A DNA stretch of 64,000 nucleotides from Methanobacterium sp. ERen5 (lineage in GTDB: Archaea > Methanobacteriota > Methanobacteria > Methanobacteriales > Methanobacteriaceae). The stretch spans positions 1,434,001 to 1,498,000 of the forward strand of contig CP099988.1 of assembly GCA_024167805.1 (NCBI GenBank), read 5' to 3'. The notes under the pieces were generated by a model. The model ran no database searches and had not been told where the DNA came from. It was given only the letters and a program-made list of their open reading frames with translations. The position numbers and the translations under genes are program-made. This document shows positions 23,659 to 32,703 of this stretch, piece after piece. Position 1 is the stretch's first letter; every line of letters begins with the position of its first letter.

Positions 23659-23966
23659 ATGCACAAAGCCAGAATAAAACTCACAGGTACAGACCCAGAA
23701 AAACTTGCATATGTATGTGATCAGCTTAAAAGAATAGCAGAGAGAACAGGTGTGGACTTATCAGGCCCAATACCACTGCCAACAAAAAGCTCGTTGTACC
23801 AACCCGTAAATCCCCTGATGGAGAGGGAAAAGCTACATGGGAAAAATGGGAGCTTAGGATTCATAAAAGACTTGTTGGAATTGAAGCTGATGAGCGTGCA
23901 ATGCGTCAGGTCATGAAAGTTAATGTACCCGACAATGTGAGTATAGAAATTGAATTAAAAAGCTAA
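23659..23966 (+). CDS. rps10: ribosomal protein S10 (uS10), frameshifted
   Basis: The first 43 residues ([20 protein letters not shown] onward to PIPLPTKS) are a perfect archaeal S10 start. At A5 (23784-23788) the frame shifts. One added A restores [35 protein letters not shown] and the end [10 protein letters not shown], giving 102 residues, exactly the expected length. S10 is essential, so the break is very likely a sequencing error. It is last in the tuf cluster and is followed by tRNA-Ser. Confidence 0.9.
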
Positions 23967-23994
23967 TATAGCTTAATCCTTTTTATATATACTA

Positions 23995-24079
23995 GCCGAG
24001 ATAGCCTAGCCAGGGAAGGCGCAGGACTTGAGATCCTGTGGAGTTTGACTCCACCTGGGTTCAAATCCCAGTCTCGGCG
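23995..24079 (+). tRNA. tRNA-Ser (TGA)
   Basis: The acceptor stem is GCCGAGA with TCTCGGC, the anticodon stem CAGGA/TCCTG holds loop CTTGAGA giving TGA, and there is a long type II variable arm (TGGAGTTTGACTCCAC). It lies 28 bases after rps10 and is probably processed from the same transcript. Confidence 0.94.
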
Positions 24080-24091
24080 CTTTAATATTAA

Positions 24092-24112
24092 TTAGGGGTT
24101 TCTCAGCCCTAA
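24092..24112 (+). terminator. hairpin downstream of tRNA-Ser
   Basis: TTAGGG and CCCTAA form a 6-bp stem, followed by T-rich sequence (TATTTT, then ATTTTTCTTT). It lies 13 bases past tRNA-Ser and fits a terminator for the whole tuf/rps10 transcript. Confidence 0.45.
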
Positions 24113-24356
24113 CATATTTTACAATTTTTCTTTCATCATTAAAATAAAACATTATCCGATTTTTTAGTTCTAATTTTAGAATTTAAATTACAGCTACAGA
24201 CTATTTTTTTTTGATTGCAACTACAATGAATTTAAATAATTGTCATATATTTTTAAAGTCTGTGTTTTATGAGTATAGGTGCGAGGGTTTCCGTTTTAGA
24301 AATGTTTATATGTTTTTAAGTAAAATTCTCTAGAGAAACAATCAGAATAATCCGTT

Positions 24357-25202
24357 ATGAATAGGGGAATTGTTAGGGAAATTGACAAAATGAGAATATG
24401 GAAAATTCTATATCAATCTGCAAAATATCCTTTCTACGGAGTTAAACAATTAAGTTTCTTGGGATTTATAATCTTAATAACTGTTTCTGTATTTGGATAT
24501 TATGGGTTGTTTGGTAATTCTTTACACCATTTCTTAGGAGTTGATTATTGGGTTCTACTTTTGTTACTACTCAGTTTGGCATCCCTATTACTATTGATTG
24601 AAGCAGGATATGCATTTAGAATGGTTCAAAAGAGCGTAGAAGGCATTGATGTGCCTCCAAAATTTAATAAGTTTGATGTCATGTTTAAACACGGTATCAA
24701 CGAAACAGTACTTGTATCCATATATTTTTCAATTCCATTGATCATCCTTTATTATATTTTAAACTACACTTTAACCCCAATGCCTATAATAATCCTATTC
24801 CATCTTGTAGATTACCTAACTTCTGGATTGAATATCTTAACATCACCAATACCAAATCAGATGCTGTTTATCCTGGTGATATTCGTTGTAATTTTAGGAT
24901 TTATTTTAGATATGATCTTCACAGTTGCAATTCCCTACATGGCATCGAAGGGAGGATCCTTCAACGAAGCCTTCAATTTCAAGGAAATATTCATAAAAAT
25001 TAGAAAAATAGGATTTAAAAGAATGTTAATAGCATATTTTTTGGTTCTTTTAACTATTGTGGTTATGGGTGGTCCGTTACTCATAAAAGAGCTTTCTCAA
25101 TTAAATATAATTGGTTTTATTATTGCTGAAGGATTAATTGCTCCATACATAGTCATGTTGGACTCACGGTTTATTGCCTTATTGTATATGGACTCTGAAT
25201 AG
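24357..25202 (+). CDS. DUF4013 family membrane protein
   Basis: This 281-residue protein has six or seven hydrophobic segments. The segment EAGYAFRMVQKSVEGIDVPP followed by KFNKFDVMFKHGI resembles the DUF4013 signature (GY..R....G...PP.F..), a family of integral membrane proteins common in Methanobacteriales. An ATG at 24390 could be the true start, and a TATA-like GTTTATATG sits at 24304-24311. Function is unknown. A second DUF4013 protein is at 30586. Ku follows 113 bases later on the same strand. Confidence 0.6.
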   Translation: MNRGIVREIDKMRIWKILYQSAKYPFYGVKQLSFLGFIILITVSVFGYYGLFGNSLHHFLGVDYWVLLLLLLSLASLLLLIEAGYAFRMVQKSVEGIDVPPKFNKFDVMFKHGINETVLVSIYFSIPLIILYYILNYTLTPMPIIILFHLVDYLTSGLNILTSPIPNQMLFILVIFVVILGFILDMIFTVAIPYMASKGGSFNEAFNFKEIFIKIRKIGFKRMLIAYFLVLLTIVVMGGPLLIKELSQLNIIGFIIAEGLIAPYIVMLDSRFIALLYMDSE

Positions 25203-25314
25203 GAGATCCCAGTCAGAAAAATATCATGACATTTACATTGAATTTTTTTAGATCAAAAAAATAATTTAGGACCAGCGACAAACATATTATTTAATTTTAA
25301 GTAGGGGTGATTAA

Positions 25315-26078
25315 ATGAGGTCTATATGGTCAGGTTACTTATCATTTGGCACAATTCTAGTGCCTATTCGATCCTATGCTGCAAGTGGCAATTTACATAT
25401 AAGTTTCCATCAGGTTCATAAGGAAGATTGTGGACGGGTTCGTTACAAAAAGGTATGTGAAAAGGATGGTGAGGAACTTAAACCAGAAGACATAACCAAA
25501 GCATACATTGTGGGGGAGAATGTCTCCAATTTACAGATGAAGAATTGAATACATTAAAACCCTTTTCAACTAAGATAATGGAAATCAAAGGATTCTGTGA
25601 AATGGATGAAATTCCACTGGAAGCCTTAAGTAAACCATATTACTTGGGGACTGACGCCCCTACTAAGGGTGGAGCAGGAAAAAGCTTCTTACTATTGAAA
25701 GAAGCTATGGAACGTAGTAAAAAGGTTGCAATTGTGAAGTGGGTTTCAAGAACCAACGAGTACATTGGAATGATCATGCCCCATGGAAAGGGATTGCTTC
25801 TTAAACAACTTCTCTACAATGAGCAGGTAAGATCCATAGATGAAGTGGAAATATTGGAATCAAGTGTCACTGATGATCTGGTAGAAAAGGGAGTTCAAGC
25901 AATTAACAAGATGACATTCAGTTTTAAATGGGCTGATTATACTGAAACCTACACTAAAGAAGTTAAAGAACTCATTGAAAAACGTTTTCTAGGGGAAGAG
26001 GTTGAAACAGAAGAGTTCAGCTTGCCTGAAGCCAGATCGATCGAAGCAGAACTTGAAAAAATGCTAGAAACAGATTAA
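25315..26078 (+). CDS. ku: Ku family DNA end-binding protein, frameshifted
   Basis: The protein begins MRSIWSGYLSFGTILVPIRS, the usual start of prokaryotic Ku, with HKEDCGRVRYKKVCEKDGEEL following. At G5 (25512-25516) the frame breaks. One more G gives YIVGGECLQFTDEELNTLKP and continues to 26078, about 254 residues in all, the normal length. Ku homodimers thread onto broken DNA ends and recruit a ligase. The neighbouring ATP-dependent ligase starts 4 bases later, so the two form a two-gene NHEJ-like operon. SD AGGGGTGA precedes the ATG. The break looks like a homopolymer error, but loss of function cannot be excluded for this non-essential gene. Confidence 0.86.
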
Positions 26079-26082
26079 AAAA

Positions 26083-27003
26083 ATGGAGAATGTCCTCTTG
26101 AACATGATAGAACCTATGTTGGCCACATTAACGGATCCATCCAGTTTGGATCCGACAGATTCTTGGATCATCGAGCCTAAATATGATGGTGAAAGGATCA
26201 TAGCCATGAACTACGGTGGAAAAATAGCTCTATGGACCCGGAGAAATATTCAAGCCACACATAAATTCCCTGAAATAGTGGAAGCTCTAAAAAAGAATAT
26301 TCCGGATGATGACTGGATAGTTGATGGTGAAATGACTGTGAAGGGAGGTTTTAGACAGCTTCTTAACAGAAATGTTGAGGACAGATTCAAGATCAATCTA
26401 CTTTCTAAAAAAATTCCTGCCACCTACAATATCTTCGACGCAATATGTTACAATAAAAAGGATATCAGTAAAAAACCCCTCTTTGAACGCAAAGCAGTTT
26501 TGTTACACTCTGTAGATGAGGATGAACGAATTAAAATTGTCCAGTTTGATGTGTTGAAGGATCCAGAAAAACAGTTCAATCAGTACATTACTGATGGTTA
26601 TGAAGGTGCTGTTATAAAGAATTTGGATTCAAACTACGAGTTTGGACAACGATCCAAGAACTGGTTAAAGGTTAAGAAAGGAGACACTGTTGATGTTCAT
26701 ATCATAGGAGCAACCAGGAGCACAAGCAGCATACCATTTGGTGCTCTCATGATGGAAAAAGATGGTAAGTACTTCGGTAAGGTTGGCACGGGGTTCAGTG
26801 ATAAAGAAAGGGAAGAAATATTAAAGATCCTCATGGAAAATCAACAACCATTAACCATTGAGATTCCCAGTGATCTTGAATCAGAAGTACTTGTGACTTC
26901 CAAACCTTTCCCAGCAGAAATTAAGATGCAGGAAATGATAAAAAGATCTCCAAGGGCTCCGGTATGGGTGAGATTTAGATGGGATGATGTGACTGGTAAA
27001 TGA
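26083..27003 (+). CDS. ATP-dependent DNA ligase, LigD ligase-domain type
   Basis: This 306-residue protein holds only the nucleotidyltransferase and OB domains. EPKYDGERI contains the adenylated lysine (motif I, KxDGER), DGEM is motif III, EGAVIKN is motif IV and NWLKVKK is motif V. Its size equals the stand-alone ligase domain of bacterial LigD rather than the much larger replicative archaeal Lig1. Placed 4 bases after ku, it is the likely end-sealing partner. No LigD polymerase or phosphoesterase domain is present in the window. Confidence 0.85.
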   Translation: MENVLLNMIEPMLATLTDPSSLDPTDSWIIEPKYDGERIIAMNYGGKIALWTRRNIQATHKFPEIVEALKKNIPDDDWIVDGEMTVKGGFRQLLNRNVEDRFKINLLSKKIPATYNIFDAICYNKKDISKKPLFERKAVLLHSVDEDERIKIVQFDVLKDPEKQFNQYITDGYEGAVIKNLDSNYEFGQRSKNWLKVKKGDTVDVHIIGATRSTSSIPFGALMMEKDGKYFGKVGTGFSDKEREEILKILMENQQPLTIEIPSDLESEVLVTSKPFPAEIKMQEMIKRSPRAPVWVRFRWDDVTGK

Positions 27004-27301
27004 TAGAATTTTTTAAGAATGTATCTATGATTCAATTCTACAGTGGAAATTTAAAAAAATCAATACAAAAAAATGTCGTTTAAATTCACGAAATTGTAAT
27101 TTGGAGGTTTGAAACCATTCTTTTTATGGGTTTGTGAGTAGAATTTTTTATTTATTTATATTTGAAAATTCAATTTGGGTATGATTTAGGCATAGGTACT
27201 TATCATTTATTGACTATAAACATACATACATCATTTAAAGAATTTCAAATTTACTAAATTAATCTGTCATTAAACGTGAAAATAGTCACTGGAGTGATAA
27301 T

Positions 27302-27799
27302 ATGCATCGTTTTGAAAAATTAAGTTCATTTAAAGATTATATTCCATTAATTAGGGAAAATTCCCAGGGAAAAAATATAGGATTACTTGTAGATGGTCCT
27401 AATATGCTCAGAAAAGAGTTTGATTGTGATCTAGAAGTTGTAAGGGATCTGATGCTTGAGCACGGCAATGTAAAAGTGGGTAAAGTATTTTTAAATCAAT
27501 ATGCTTCTGACAAATTGATTGAAGCTGTTGTTAATCAAGGATTTTCACCAATGATAGTATCTGGTGAAACTGATGTTCAGATGGCTATAGAGGCCTTTGA
27601 GTTAATCCATAATCCTAATATTGATATAATTGCTCTAATGACTCGTGATGTAGACTTTTTCCCACTCATAAATGTTGCTAAGGAAAATGGTAAACAAACC
27701 ATTGTCATTGGTGCTGAACCAGGTTTCAGTGCTGCTTTAAAAAATTCTGCTGATGATACAATTACCCTGAAAAATAGCCATCGTCCACATCCTGTATGA
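27302..27799 (+). CDS. NYN-domain protein (DUF88/TIGR00288-like), putative RNase
   Basis: The 165-residue protein matches the NYN (PIN-like) fold. It has GLLVDGPNM with D31 and N34, [15 protein letters not shown] with D91, and [11 protein letters not shown] with D116 and D118. These acidic residues form the usual metal site of PIN/NYN nucleases. In archaea the TIGR00288 family is uncharacterised; an RNase role is inferred from the fold. It stands alone, about 300 bases after the ligase gene. Confidence 0.75.
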   Translation: MHRFEKLSSFKDYIPLIRENSQGKNIGLLVDGPNMLRKEFDCDLEVVRDLMLEHGNVKVGKVFLNQYASDKLIEAVVNQGFSPMIVSGETDVQMAIEAFELIHNPNIDIIALMTRDVDFFPLINVAKENGKQTIVIGAEPGFSAALKNSADDTITLKNSHRPHPV

Positions 27800-27958
27800 T
27801 GATAGGTCAGGATCATCAACACATTTTTCTTTTATTTTAACTTAGATTCTTCATTTTTTTGCTTGTGATTTTATAAATTATTTTTATAGCATTGTATCTG
27901 AAAACACAACTATTTTTAATATCTATGATCTACAAATTTAAGTTTGGAGTGTAAAATT

Positions 27959-28423
27959 ATGGAAATACTTGAAAAAAGGATCGAAGAAACTAAAGTAGCA
28001 TATGCACAGTACAAAGGAAGTTACAGTAAAATACCAGACCATCTTCAGGAATTGGGACAGCTGGTAATTGATGACGGTCTTAAAATGACCGGAATGGTTT
28101 ATGGAGCATATTTCAACAGTCCAGAAGAAGTTCCTGAAAATGAATTGGAGTATGAACTGGGATTTTCATTTGATGGAGATTTAAAGCTTCAAGAAGGTAT
28201 GCTTGGGTTTAAGGAGATACCAGAACATACTGTACTGTCAGCTATACACAAAGGCCCTTACAATGAAGTTGGTCCAGTAATACAAGCAATAGCAAAGTAT
28301 GCTGATGGTAATGGATATGATATTGTGGGACCTGTTACAGAGGTTTATTTAAACGATCCAAACGAAGTTTCACCTGAAGAGTTTTTAACTGAAGTAAGGT
28401 TTCCTGTCATAAAAATGGGATGA
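27959..28423 (+). CDS. GyrI-like small-molecule-binding domain protein
   Basis: This protein of about 154 residues resembles the GyrI-like/AraC effector-binding fold, with a duplicated beta-alpha-beta-beta pattern. Visible motifs are AYAQYKGSYSKIPDHLQELG and the paired HKGPYNEVGPVIQAI, then DIVGPVTEVYLNDP near the end. There is no DNA-binding domain, so it may bind a ligand or protein by itself. I chose the ATG at 27959 over TTG at 27944, because GGAG at 27946-27949 precedes the former. A decayed paralogue fragment lies 340 bases downstream. Confidence 0.78.
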   Translation: MEILEKRIEETKVAYAQYKGSYSKIPDHLQELGQLVIDDGLKMTGMVYGAYFNSPEEVPENELEYELGFSFDGDLKLQEGMLGFKEIPEHTVLSAIHKGPYNEVGPVIQAIAKYADGNGYDIVGPVTEVYLNDPNEVSPEEFLTEVRFPVIKMG

Positions 28424-28489
28424 GTTTACTTGGATTTTGGTAAACGAACAATCAGCAATTACAGTAAATCCAACAAAAAAATAGTACCG

Positions 28490-28513
28490 CCCACCAATTT
28501 TTTTTATGGTGGG
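28490..28513 (+). terminator. 7-bp perfect hairpin with T8 in its loop
   Basis: CCCACCA (28490-28496) pairs with TGGTGGG (28507-28513) across a 10-base loop containing eight T. It lies 67 bases after the GyrI-like gene. It could terminate transcription or act as an operator; the T-run is in the loop rather than after the stem. Confidence 0.4.
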
Positions 28514-28758
28514 AAATACTTTAAGAAAAAACTGTTGAATAAATTTTTTACTTAATATGGCAACTATGATGGATCTGATTGACAAATAACTGATTGGATG
28601 ATGGACCTAGATGTTAAATTTGTGAGCCCTTAAATATTTTTTTAATCCAAATTCAAAGAATTTGCCCATGTGATCAGTAAGACTGGTATTCAATTTAGTT
28701 TAGGTATCAGAATTGGTAAAAGTAAAAATTAAGATACATATCACGAATTAATTCATGA

Positions 28759-28800
28759 TACTTGCATGCTGGTCCTTACAATGAAATTGGATTGATATAA
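28759..28800 (+). pseudogene. relic of a second GyrI-like gene
   Basis: The frame reads YLHAGPYNEIGLI and then a stop. It aligns with HKGPYNEVGPVI of the intact neighbour at the protein level and with GGTCCTTACAATGAA at the DNA level. The upstream codon in this frame is a stop (28756-28758), so only this patch survives. Confidence 0.5.
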
Positions 28801-29104
28801 AAAGTTTTAATTAAATAAAATAATAAAACATGGCTATCCTATCCTTGGCGCACCCATGAGATATACATACTTCAACTTCAATGGAAGAATTTATAGATGG
28901 CTTACAATTAGAATGATAGTTCTCAGTATTTAAAACCTAATATTTAACATAAAATTAATATAAATGAAGCTTATTCTATGCAAATTGGGGTTTGTTGTTC
29001 CCTTCTATTTTGGATTATTTCAGTTTACAAAAAATTGAGCTTTAAAAAAATAGATCATTGTTGATTCAAAACAAAGGATCAACACGAAAATACTTAGTTC
29101 AAGA

Positions 29105-30244
29105 TCAGTAATCTTTTGAAGCTATATCAACGAAAGTTTCAGCGATGTACTCTTTTTGTTCAGCACTAAATCCATACACACTGCACTTAAACCATTTTGT
29201 TTGGCCACGTTTAATTCCAACTATTTTTCGTTTTTTAAGCTCTTCATACAAAAAGAACCCTCTTCTTGGGTGATGTTTTGCAATTTCATCGAATATGGGA
29301 GTTTCAAATCTAACGAGATCATGATCTTTAGGTTTTTTACCCAGCTGATTAATGCCCTCAATACTTTCCAGGGTTTCAACAAATTTTCTGGTCTCTTTAA
29401 CTTCAACATCCCATTTTTTCACCCTCTCAATCACATGGGGAAATGATGCCATGAGGGTTGCAACAGGAGCTCCACGGCTGGTACATCCAAGCATTTCAAG
29501 TTCCTTAACTTGAGCCCTATCAGATCTTTTAAGAATAATATCTGCCCATTCTTCCTTTAAACCCAATACTCCAATGGGTCCAGATGCAGCCATACTTTTA
29601 TGGCCACTACCAACAACAAAATCCGCATTCAATGCCTTTGCATCAATTGGTAATCGACCCATGGAGTATGCACAGTTAAGAAGGAGCGGTACACCGGCAT
29701 CATGAGCAATTTTACCAATGGACCGGGCATCGGAGAGGTTACCATAGTTACCATCAACATGAGTTAAAAGTACAAGGCTCACTTCTTCACCTTGATCATA
29801 CAAATCATCAAGAACTTCTTTATATGATTCTGGGGTAACTTCGTAGTTTGGATAATCTGTGTTGGGCACATCAACCATGTTTAGACCCGTTCTTTCTGCA
29901 GCAACGTGTGTGGTGTAATGGGCATTACCATCGATAACTATGGTGTCTCCAGGTTCGCATAGGGCATGCATTACAGCGAACTTACCCTCTCGTGCTCCAT
30001 GAACTGTTCTTGCAAAATCTGTGTTGATAAAACCTGCAAGATCCTCTAAGAATCCATTTATCCGAGGTTTAGTTATTTCATCGAGCCTACCTGCACAGTA
30101 GTCACAAACACTGTAACCATCAGAAAATTCATAAAGAGCCTTCCTAGCTTCAAGTGGAAGTACACCACCCCTTTGAAGTGGATTTAAATTCAAATTTTTT
30201 CTTTCAGTATCTCTTGTGAGTCCATAATCTTGACATTCATCCAT
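29105..30244 (-). CDS. pscS: Sep-tRNA:Cys-tRNA synthase
   Basis: The 379-residue PLP enzyme matches SepCysS. It has conserved N-terminal cysteines (CDYC), [17 protein letters not shown], and [12 protein letters not shown] with the Schiff-base lysine. It converts O-phosphoseryl-tRNA-Cys to Cys-tRNA-Cys using a sulfur donor, the second step of the tRNA-dependent cysteine pathway of methanogens. SepRS is not in this window. GGTGAT precedes the ATG. Length is normal. Confidence 0.92.
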   Translation of the reverse strand: MDECQDYGLTRDTERKNLNLNPLQRGGVLPLEARKALYEFSDGYSVCDYCAGRLDEITKPRINGFLEDLAGFINTDFARTVHGAREGKFAVMHALCEPGDTIVIDGNAHYTTHVAAERTGLNMVDVPNTDYPNYEVTPESYKEVLDDLYDQGEEVSLVLLTHVDGNYGNLSDARSIGKIAHDAGVPLLLNCAYSMGRLPIDAKALNADFVVGSGHKSMAASGPIGVLGLKEEWADIILKRSDRAQVKELEMLGCTSRGAPVATLMASFPHVIERVKKWDVEVKETRKFVETLESIEGINQLGKKPKDHDLVRFETPIFDEIAKHHPRRGFFLYEELKKRKIVGIKRGQTKWFKCSVYGFSAEQKEYIAETFVDIASKDY

Positions 30245-30450
30245 AACAAATCACCGTGTTTGAGTAGTATATACCTATTAATGAGAATTGATTATTATGC
30301 TATTGGTTCTGTTCGGGGTTATATTAAATTTATTTCATGTTATTTAATTTGAACATTATTCAAGATGATATATTTACCAAATATCTTGTTTTACTCTTAT
30401 TGATGAACCCTTAATGAAATATTTCGCAATCTAGGAAATAGAATACTTGG

Positions 30451-30471
30451 CAGAATTTTTACAAAATTCTG
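30451..30471. promoter_or_regulatory. perfect 9-bp inverted repeat
   Basis: CAGAATTTT and AAAATTCTG are exact reverse complements around a 3-base loop. The position between two divergent genes suggests an operator or an RNA hairpin; nothing else in the sequence tells which. Confidence 0.4.
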
Positions 30472-30531
30472 GATAGATTCGAAGAAAAAATGTTCCTATG
30501 TTTTCATATTTTTAAACAAACTCAATACTAA

Positions 30532-30540
30532 TATTTAAAT
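30532..30540 (+). promoter_or_regulatory. TATA box candidate for the DUF4013 gene
   Basis: TATTTAAAT lies about 50 bases before the ATG at 30586, which would give a leader of about 25 bases holding the TTGGAGGTTGG ribosome site. Confidence 0.4.
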
Positions 30541-30585
30541 AAATAAACTTTTACATTATAAATTAATTTAATTGGAGGTTGGAAT

Positions 30586-31266
30586 ATGATAGAATTTCGT
30601 AATATTTTAATAGATTCTTTTATTTACCCATTTAAAGATATTAGGAAAATTGCAATACTGATCATAATATTTTTAGGCAGTTTTTTGATAGTTCCTCTTT
30701 TTATAGGATTTGGGTACTTGCTTAAGATAGTGGATCACACGCTACAGGGAAATGATGGATTTCCAGATTATGGGAGTTTGAGTGACTTGCTATCAAGGGG
30801 ATTGAAATTTTTTGCAATTAATCTGATCTACTCCCTACTTTTTGGTCTATTTGTGATGATGGCTTCACTTCCATTTGTTTATAGTGTTACCAACCATTCA
30901 ACATTATTAATTATTAATCAAATAATCTCTTTCATAATTTCATACATAATTAACTGGTTATTTGTACTGGGATTAGCTAATATGGTTTATAATCGACGTT
31001 TTTCCTCAGGAATTAATTTTTCCCAGATATTTGGGAGAATTGCAATGTTCGGGCACAAAAAATATTCTTGGTACATACTGTTGTATTCAATCATAATATT
31101 TTTAATTCAAATACCTGGGTTGATCATGAATCTATTTGGAGATAAGTTACCATCAAGTGCATTTGCCATCTTGATTGGTTGGAATATCATTGCTTTATTA
31201 TACATTTCAATTGTTAAAAGTAGATTCAGCGGATTAATGTATCCTCAAAAGAGTCATGTGGAGTAA
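30586..31266 (+). CDS. DUF4013 family membrane protein
   Basis: This 226-residue protein has five or six hydrophobic segments. FGYLLKIVDHTLQGNDGFPD is the family motif (GY..R/K.....G...P.F), as in the protein at 24357. The start has a strong GGAGG 7-8 bases upstream. A small exported protein gene begins 24 bases after it, so the two are probably one operon. Function is unknown. Confidence 0.62.
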   Translation: MIEFRNILIDSFIYPFKDIRKIAILIIIFLGSFLIVPLFIGFGYLLKIVDHTLQGNDGFPDYGSLSDLLSRGLKFFAINLIYSLLFGLFVMMASLPFVYSVTNHSTLLIINQIISFIISYIINWLFVLGLANMVYNRRFSSGINFSQIFGRIAMFGHKKYSWYILLYSIIIFLIQIPGLIMNLFGDKLPSSAFAILIGWNIIALLYISIVKSRFSGLMYPQKSHVE

Positions 31267-31290
31267 ATAAAATTTAAGTGAGGCAATTTC

Positions 31291-31873
31291 ATGAAAAAAA
31301 TATTTAGCACTTTTAATCCTGCTGGTACTATTGATGGGTTCTTATGCGGCAGTATTTACATATGCAAAGGTAATTGTCATACCTGAACAGCTCAAGAGTG
31401 CAAAGGAAGATTTGGGAAATATGGACATGGATATAAACAGTTACAACAAAACTTCACCTAATTCAAACATGAATTCATTTAATAACATCAATCTGGCAAT
31501 GATACCTGTTGGTGAACGGAAGAAAATTGCGGATCAAATGCGAACCAATCCTAATAAAAGACTAAACACTGTGGATAGACTATCATCAGAGGGGCCAACA
31601 GTTCAAATGTATTGTTTGCTGTATTATTTGGTTTTTGAGTTTGATGCAGCTAGAGACATGAATGAAATGTTCTCATACGCTGATGTATCAGAAAATAATT
31701 CTAATAACTTTATGAATCTTGTGGGTACCAAAATTCCGGATGATATTGAAAGAGGAGATAACAATGCAGTTTCAGATGATTATGCTAAACTCGATGAGTT
31801 ACTAAAGGAAAATCAACATTTGAATGTCGTGGCACGGGACCTAACACAGAAATTAATCAACGATCTGGAGTGA
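31291..31873 (+). CDS. small exported or membrane-anchored protein, frameshifted in the signal peptide
   Basis: The long frame (from 31331) has no good start and an in-frame stop just upstream, but an ATG at 31291 behind GTGAGG begins in another frame. Removing one A from the A7 run (31294-31300) gives MKKYLALLILLVLLMGSYAA, a textbook signal peptide running into the long frame, for about 193 residues. The mature part is acidic and Asn-rich and has no family I recognise. It follows the DUF4013 gene by 24 bases. Unlike the other breaks in this window, this one needs an inserted base. Confidence 0.55.
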
Positions 31874-31892
31874 TAAATTTAACAGTCAACAC

Positions 31893-31924
31893 GAACCTGA
31901 TAAAAACGGGTTCATCCTTTTTTT
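31893..31924 (+). terminator. hairpin plus T7 between convergent genes
   Basis: GAACC and GGTTC form a 5-bp stem around an 11-base A-rich loop, followed five bases later by seven T. It sits between genes that converge from both sides, a suitable place for a terminator. Confidence 0.5.
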
Positions 31925-31930
31925 AGATGT

Positions 31931-32563
31931 TCACGCTCGTCTCCATATCTTAAGCAGCTTGGTTGTAACGGGGTTTAGGATGTTTGATCTTTGACCAAAA
32001 ACAGTTAGATCTCCCTTTATTACAGCTTCTCGAATATCAGATCTTTCAGTTGAAACACCTGCATTTCCAACTTCATTTTTAAAATGAGCATCACTACCTG
32101 CAATGGTATTCAAATGGTTCTGTTTGGCATATTTATCTGCTAGATCGTTGTAAGCACTGCGAACACATCTTGAATTAAACACTTCTACACTGTCTACATA
32201 GTTGGACAGTTTTTGATCGGGATGTGTTGATGTGCCTCTCACACCATCAAATGGATGTGGCAACACAACAACTCCATTTTGAGATTTAATATCTTCAACC
32301 ACATCATAAAAATCGTATGAAAATATTTCATCCGTTAAAAAAAGTCCTATAACTTCGCCAATGTTAGTTAAAATTTCTGATCCTATTATGACTTTAATTT
32401 TATTGGTTTCATATTTCTTAGCTTCTAAAGCACCTTTGATGGTGCCATGATCAGTTACAGCTATACCATCTAAACCTTTCTTAACTGCAGCCTTAACAAG
32501 TTCCCTTGGTTTTACATAACCATCGGCTGAATATTTTGAATGGGTGTGAAAATCATATTTCAT
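31931..32563 (-). CDS. PHP-domain metal-dependent phosphoesterase
   Basis: The 210-residue protein starts DFHTHSKYSADG (PHP motif 1) and continues with AVTDHGTIKGA (motif 2), IGSEIL, LPHPFDG (motif 3) and AGSDAHF (motif 4). These His/Asp residues bind the metal cluster of PHP phosphoesterases. Stand-alone PHP proteins may hydrolyse nucleotides or histidinol phosphate; the size and the absence of a histidine operon argue against HisK here. The substrate is unknown. Confidence 0.82.
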   Translation of the reverse strand: MKYDFHTHSKYSADGYVKPRELVKAAVKKGLDGIAVTDHGTIKGALEAKKYETNKIKVIIGSEILTNIGEVIGLFLTDEIFSYDFYDVVEDIKSQNGVVVLPHPFDGVRGTSTHPDQKLSNYVDSVEVFNSRCVRSAYNDLADKYAKQNHLNTIAGSDAHFKNEVGNAGVSTERSDIREAVIKGDLTVFGQRSNILNPVTTKLLKIWRRA

Positions 32564-32703
32564 GTTATCTAATACTGTAGGATGTTTCTATTCTATTTAT
32601 CATTAAAACATATGATTCATATTCATAAATCATGGGCTATCTATTTTTTCGAAAGGATAATCTAGTTGTAAACCAATAACAACTATCTAAAGGTGTTTGA
32701 ACT

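Larger units (their letters stand above)
28424..29104. other. 681-base gene-poor region
   Basis: No intact gene is visible on either strand. The region holds a perfect 7-bp hairpin (28490-28513) just past the GyrI-like gene and a short relic of a second GyrI-like gene (28759-28800). The rest is AT-rich, with many stops and no recognisable motif. Confidence 0.5.
30245..30585. other. 341-base divergent intergenic region
   Basis: No gene is seen between the divergent pscS and DUF4013 genes. It contains an imperfect inverted repeat at 30361-30388 (CAAGAT...ATCTTG), a perfect 9-bp hairpin at 30451-30471 and a TATA-like element at 30532-30540. Confidence 0.5.

Noticed and set aside
23981..23992. 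TTTTTATATATA as the tRNA-Ser promoter
   Set aside because: It ends only a few bases before the tRNA; a TATA box should be about 25 bases before the start. Co-transcription with rps10 is more likely.
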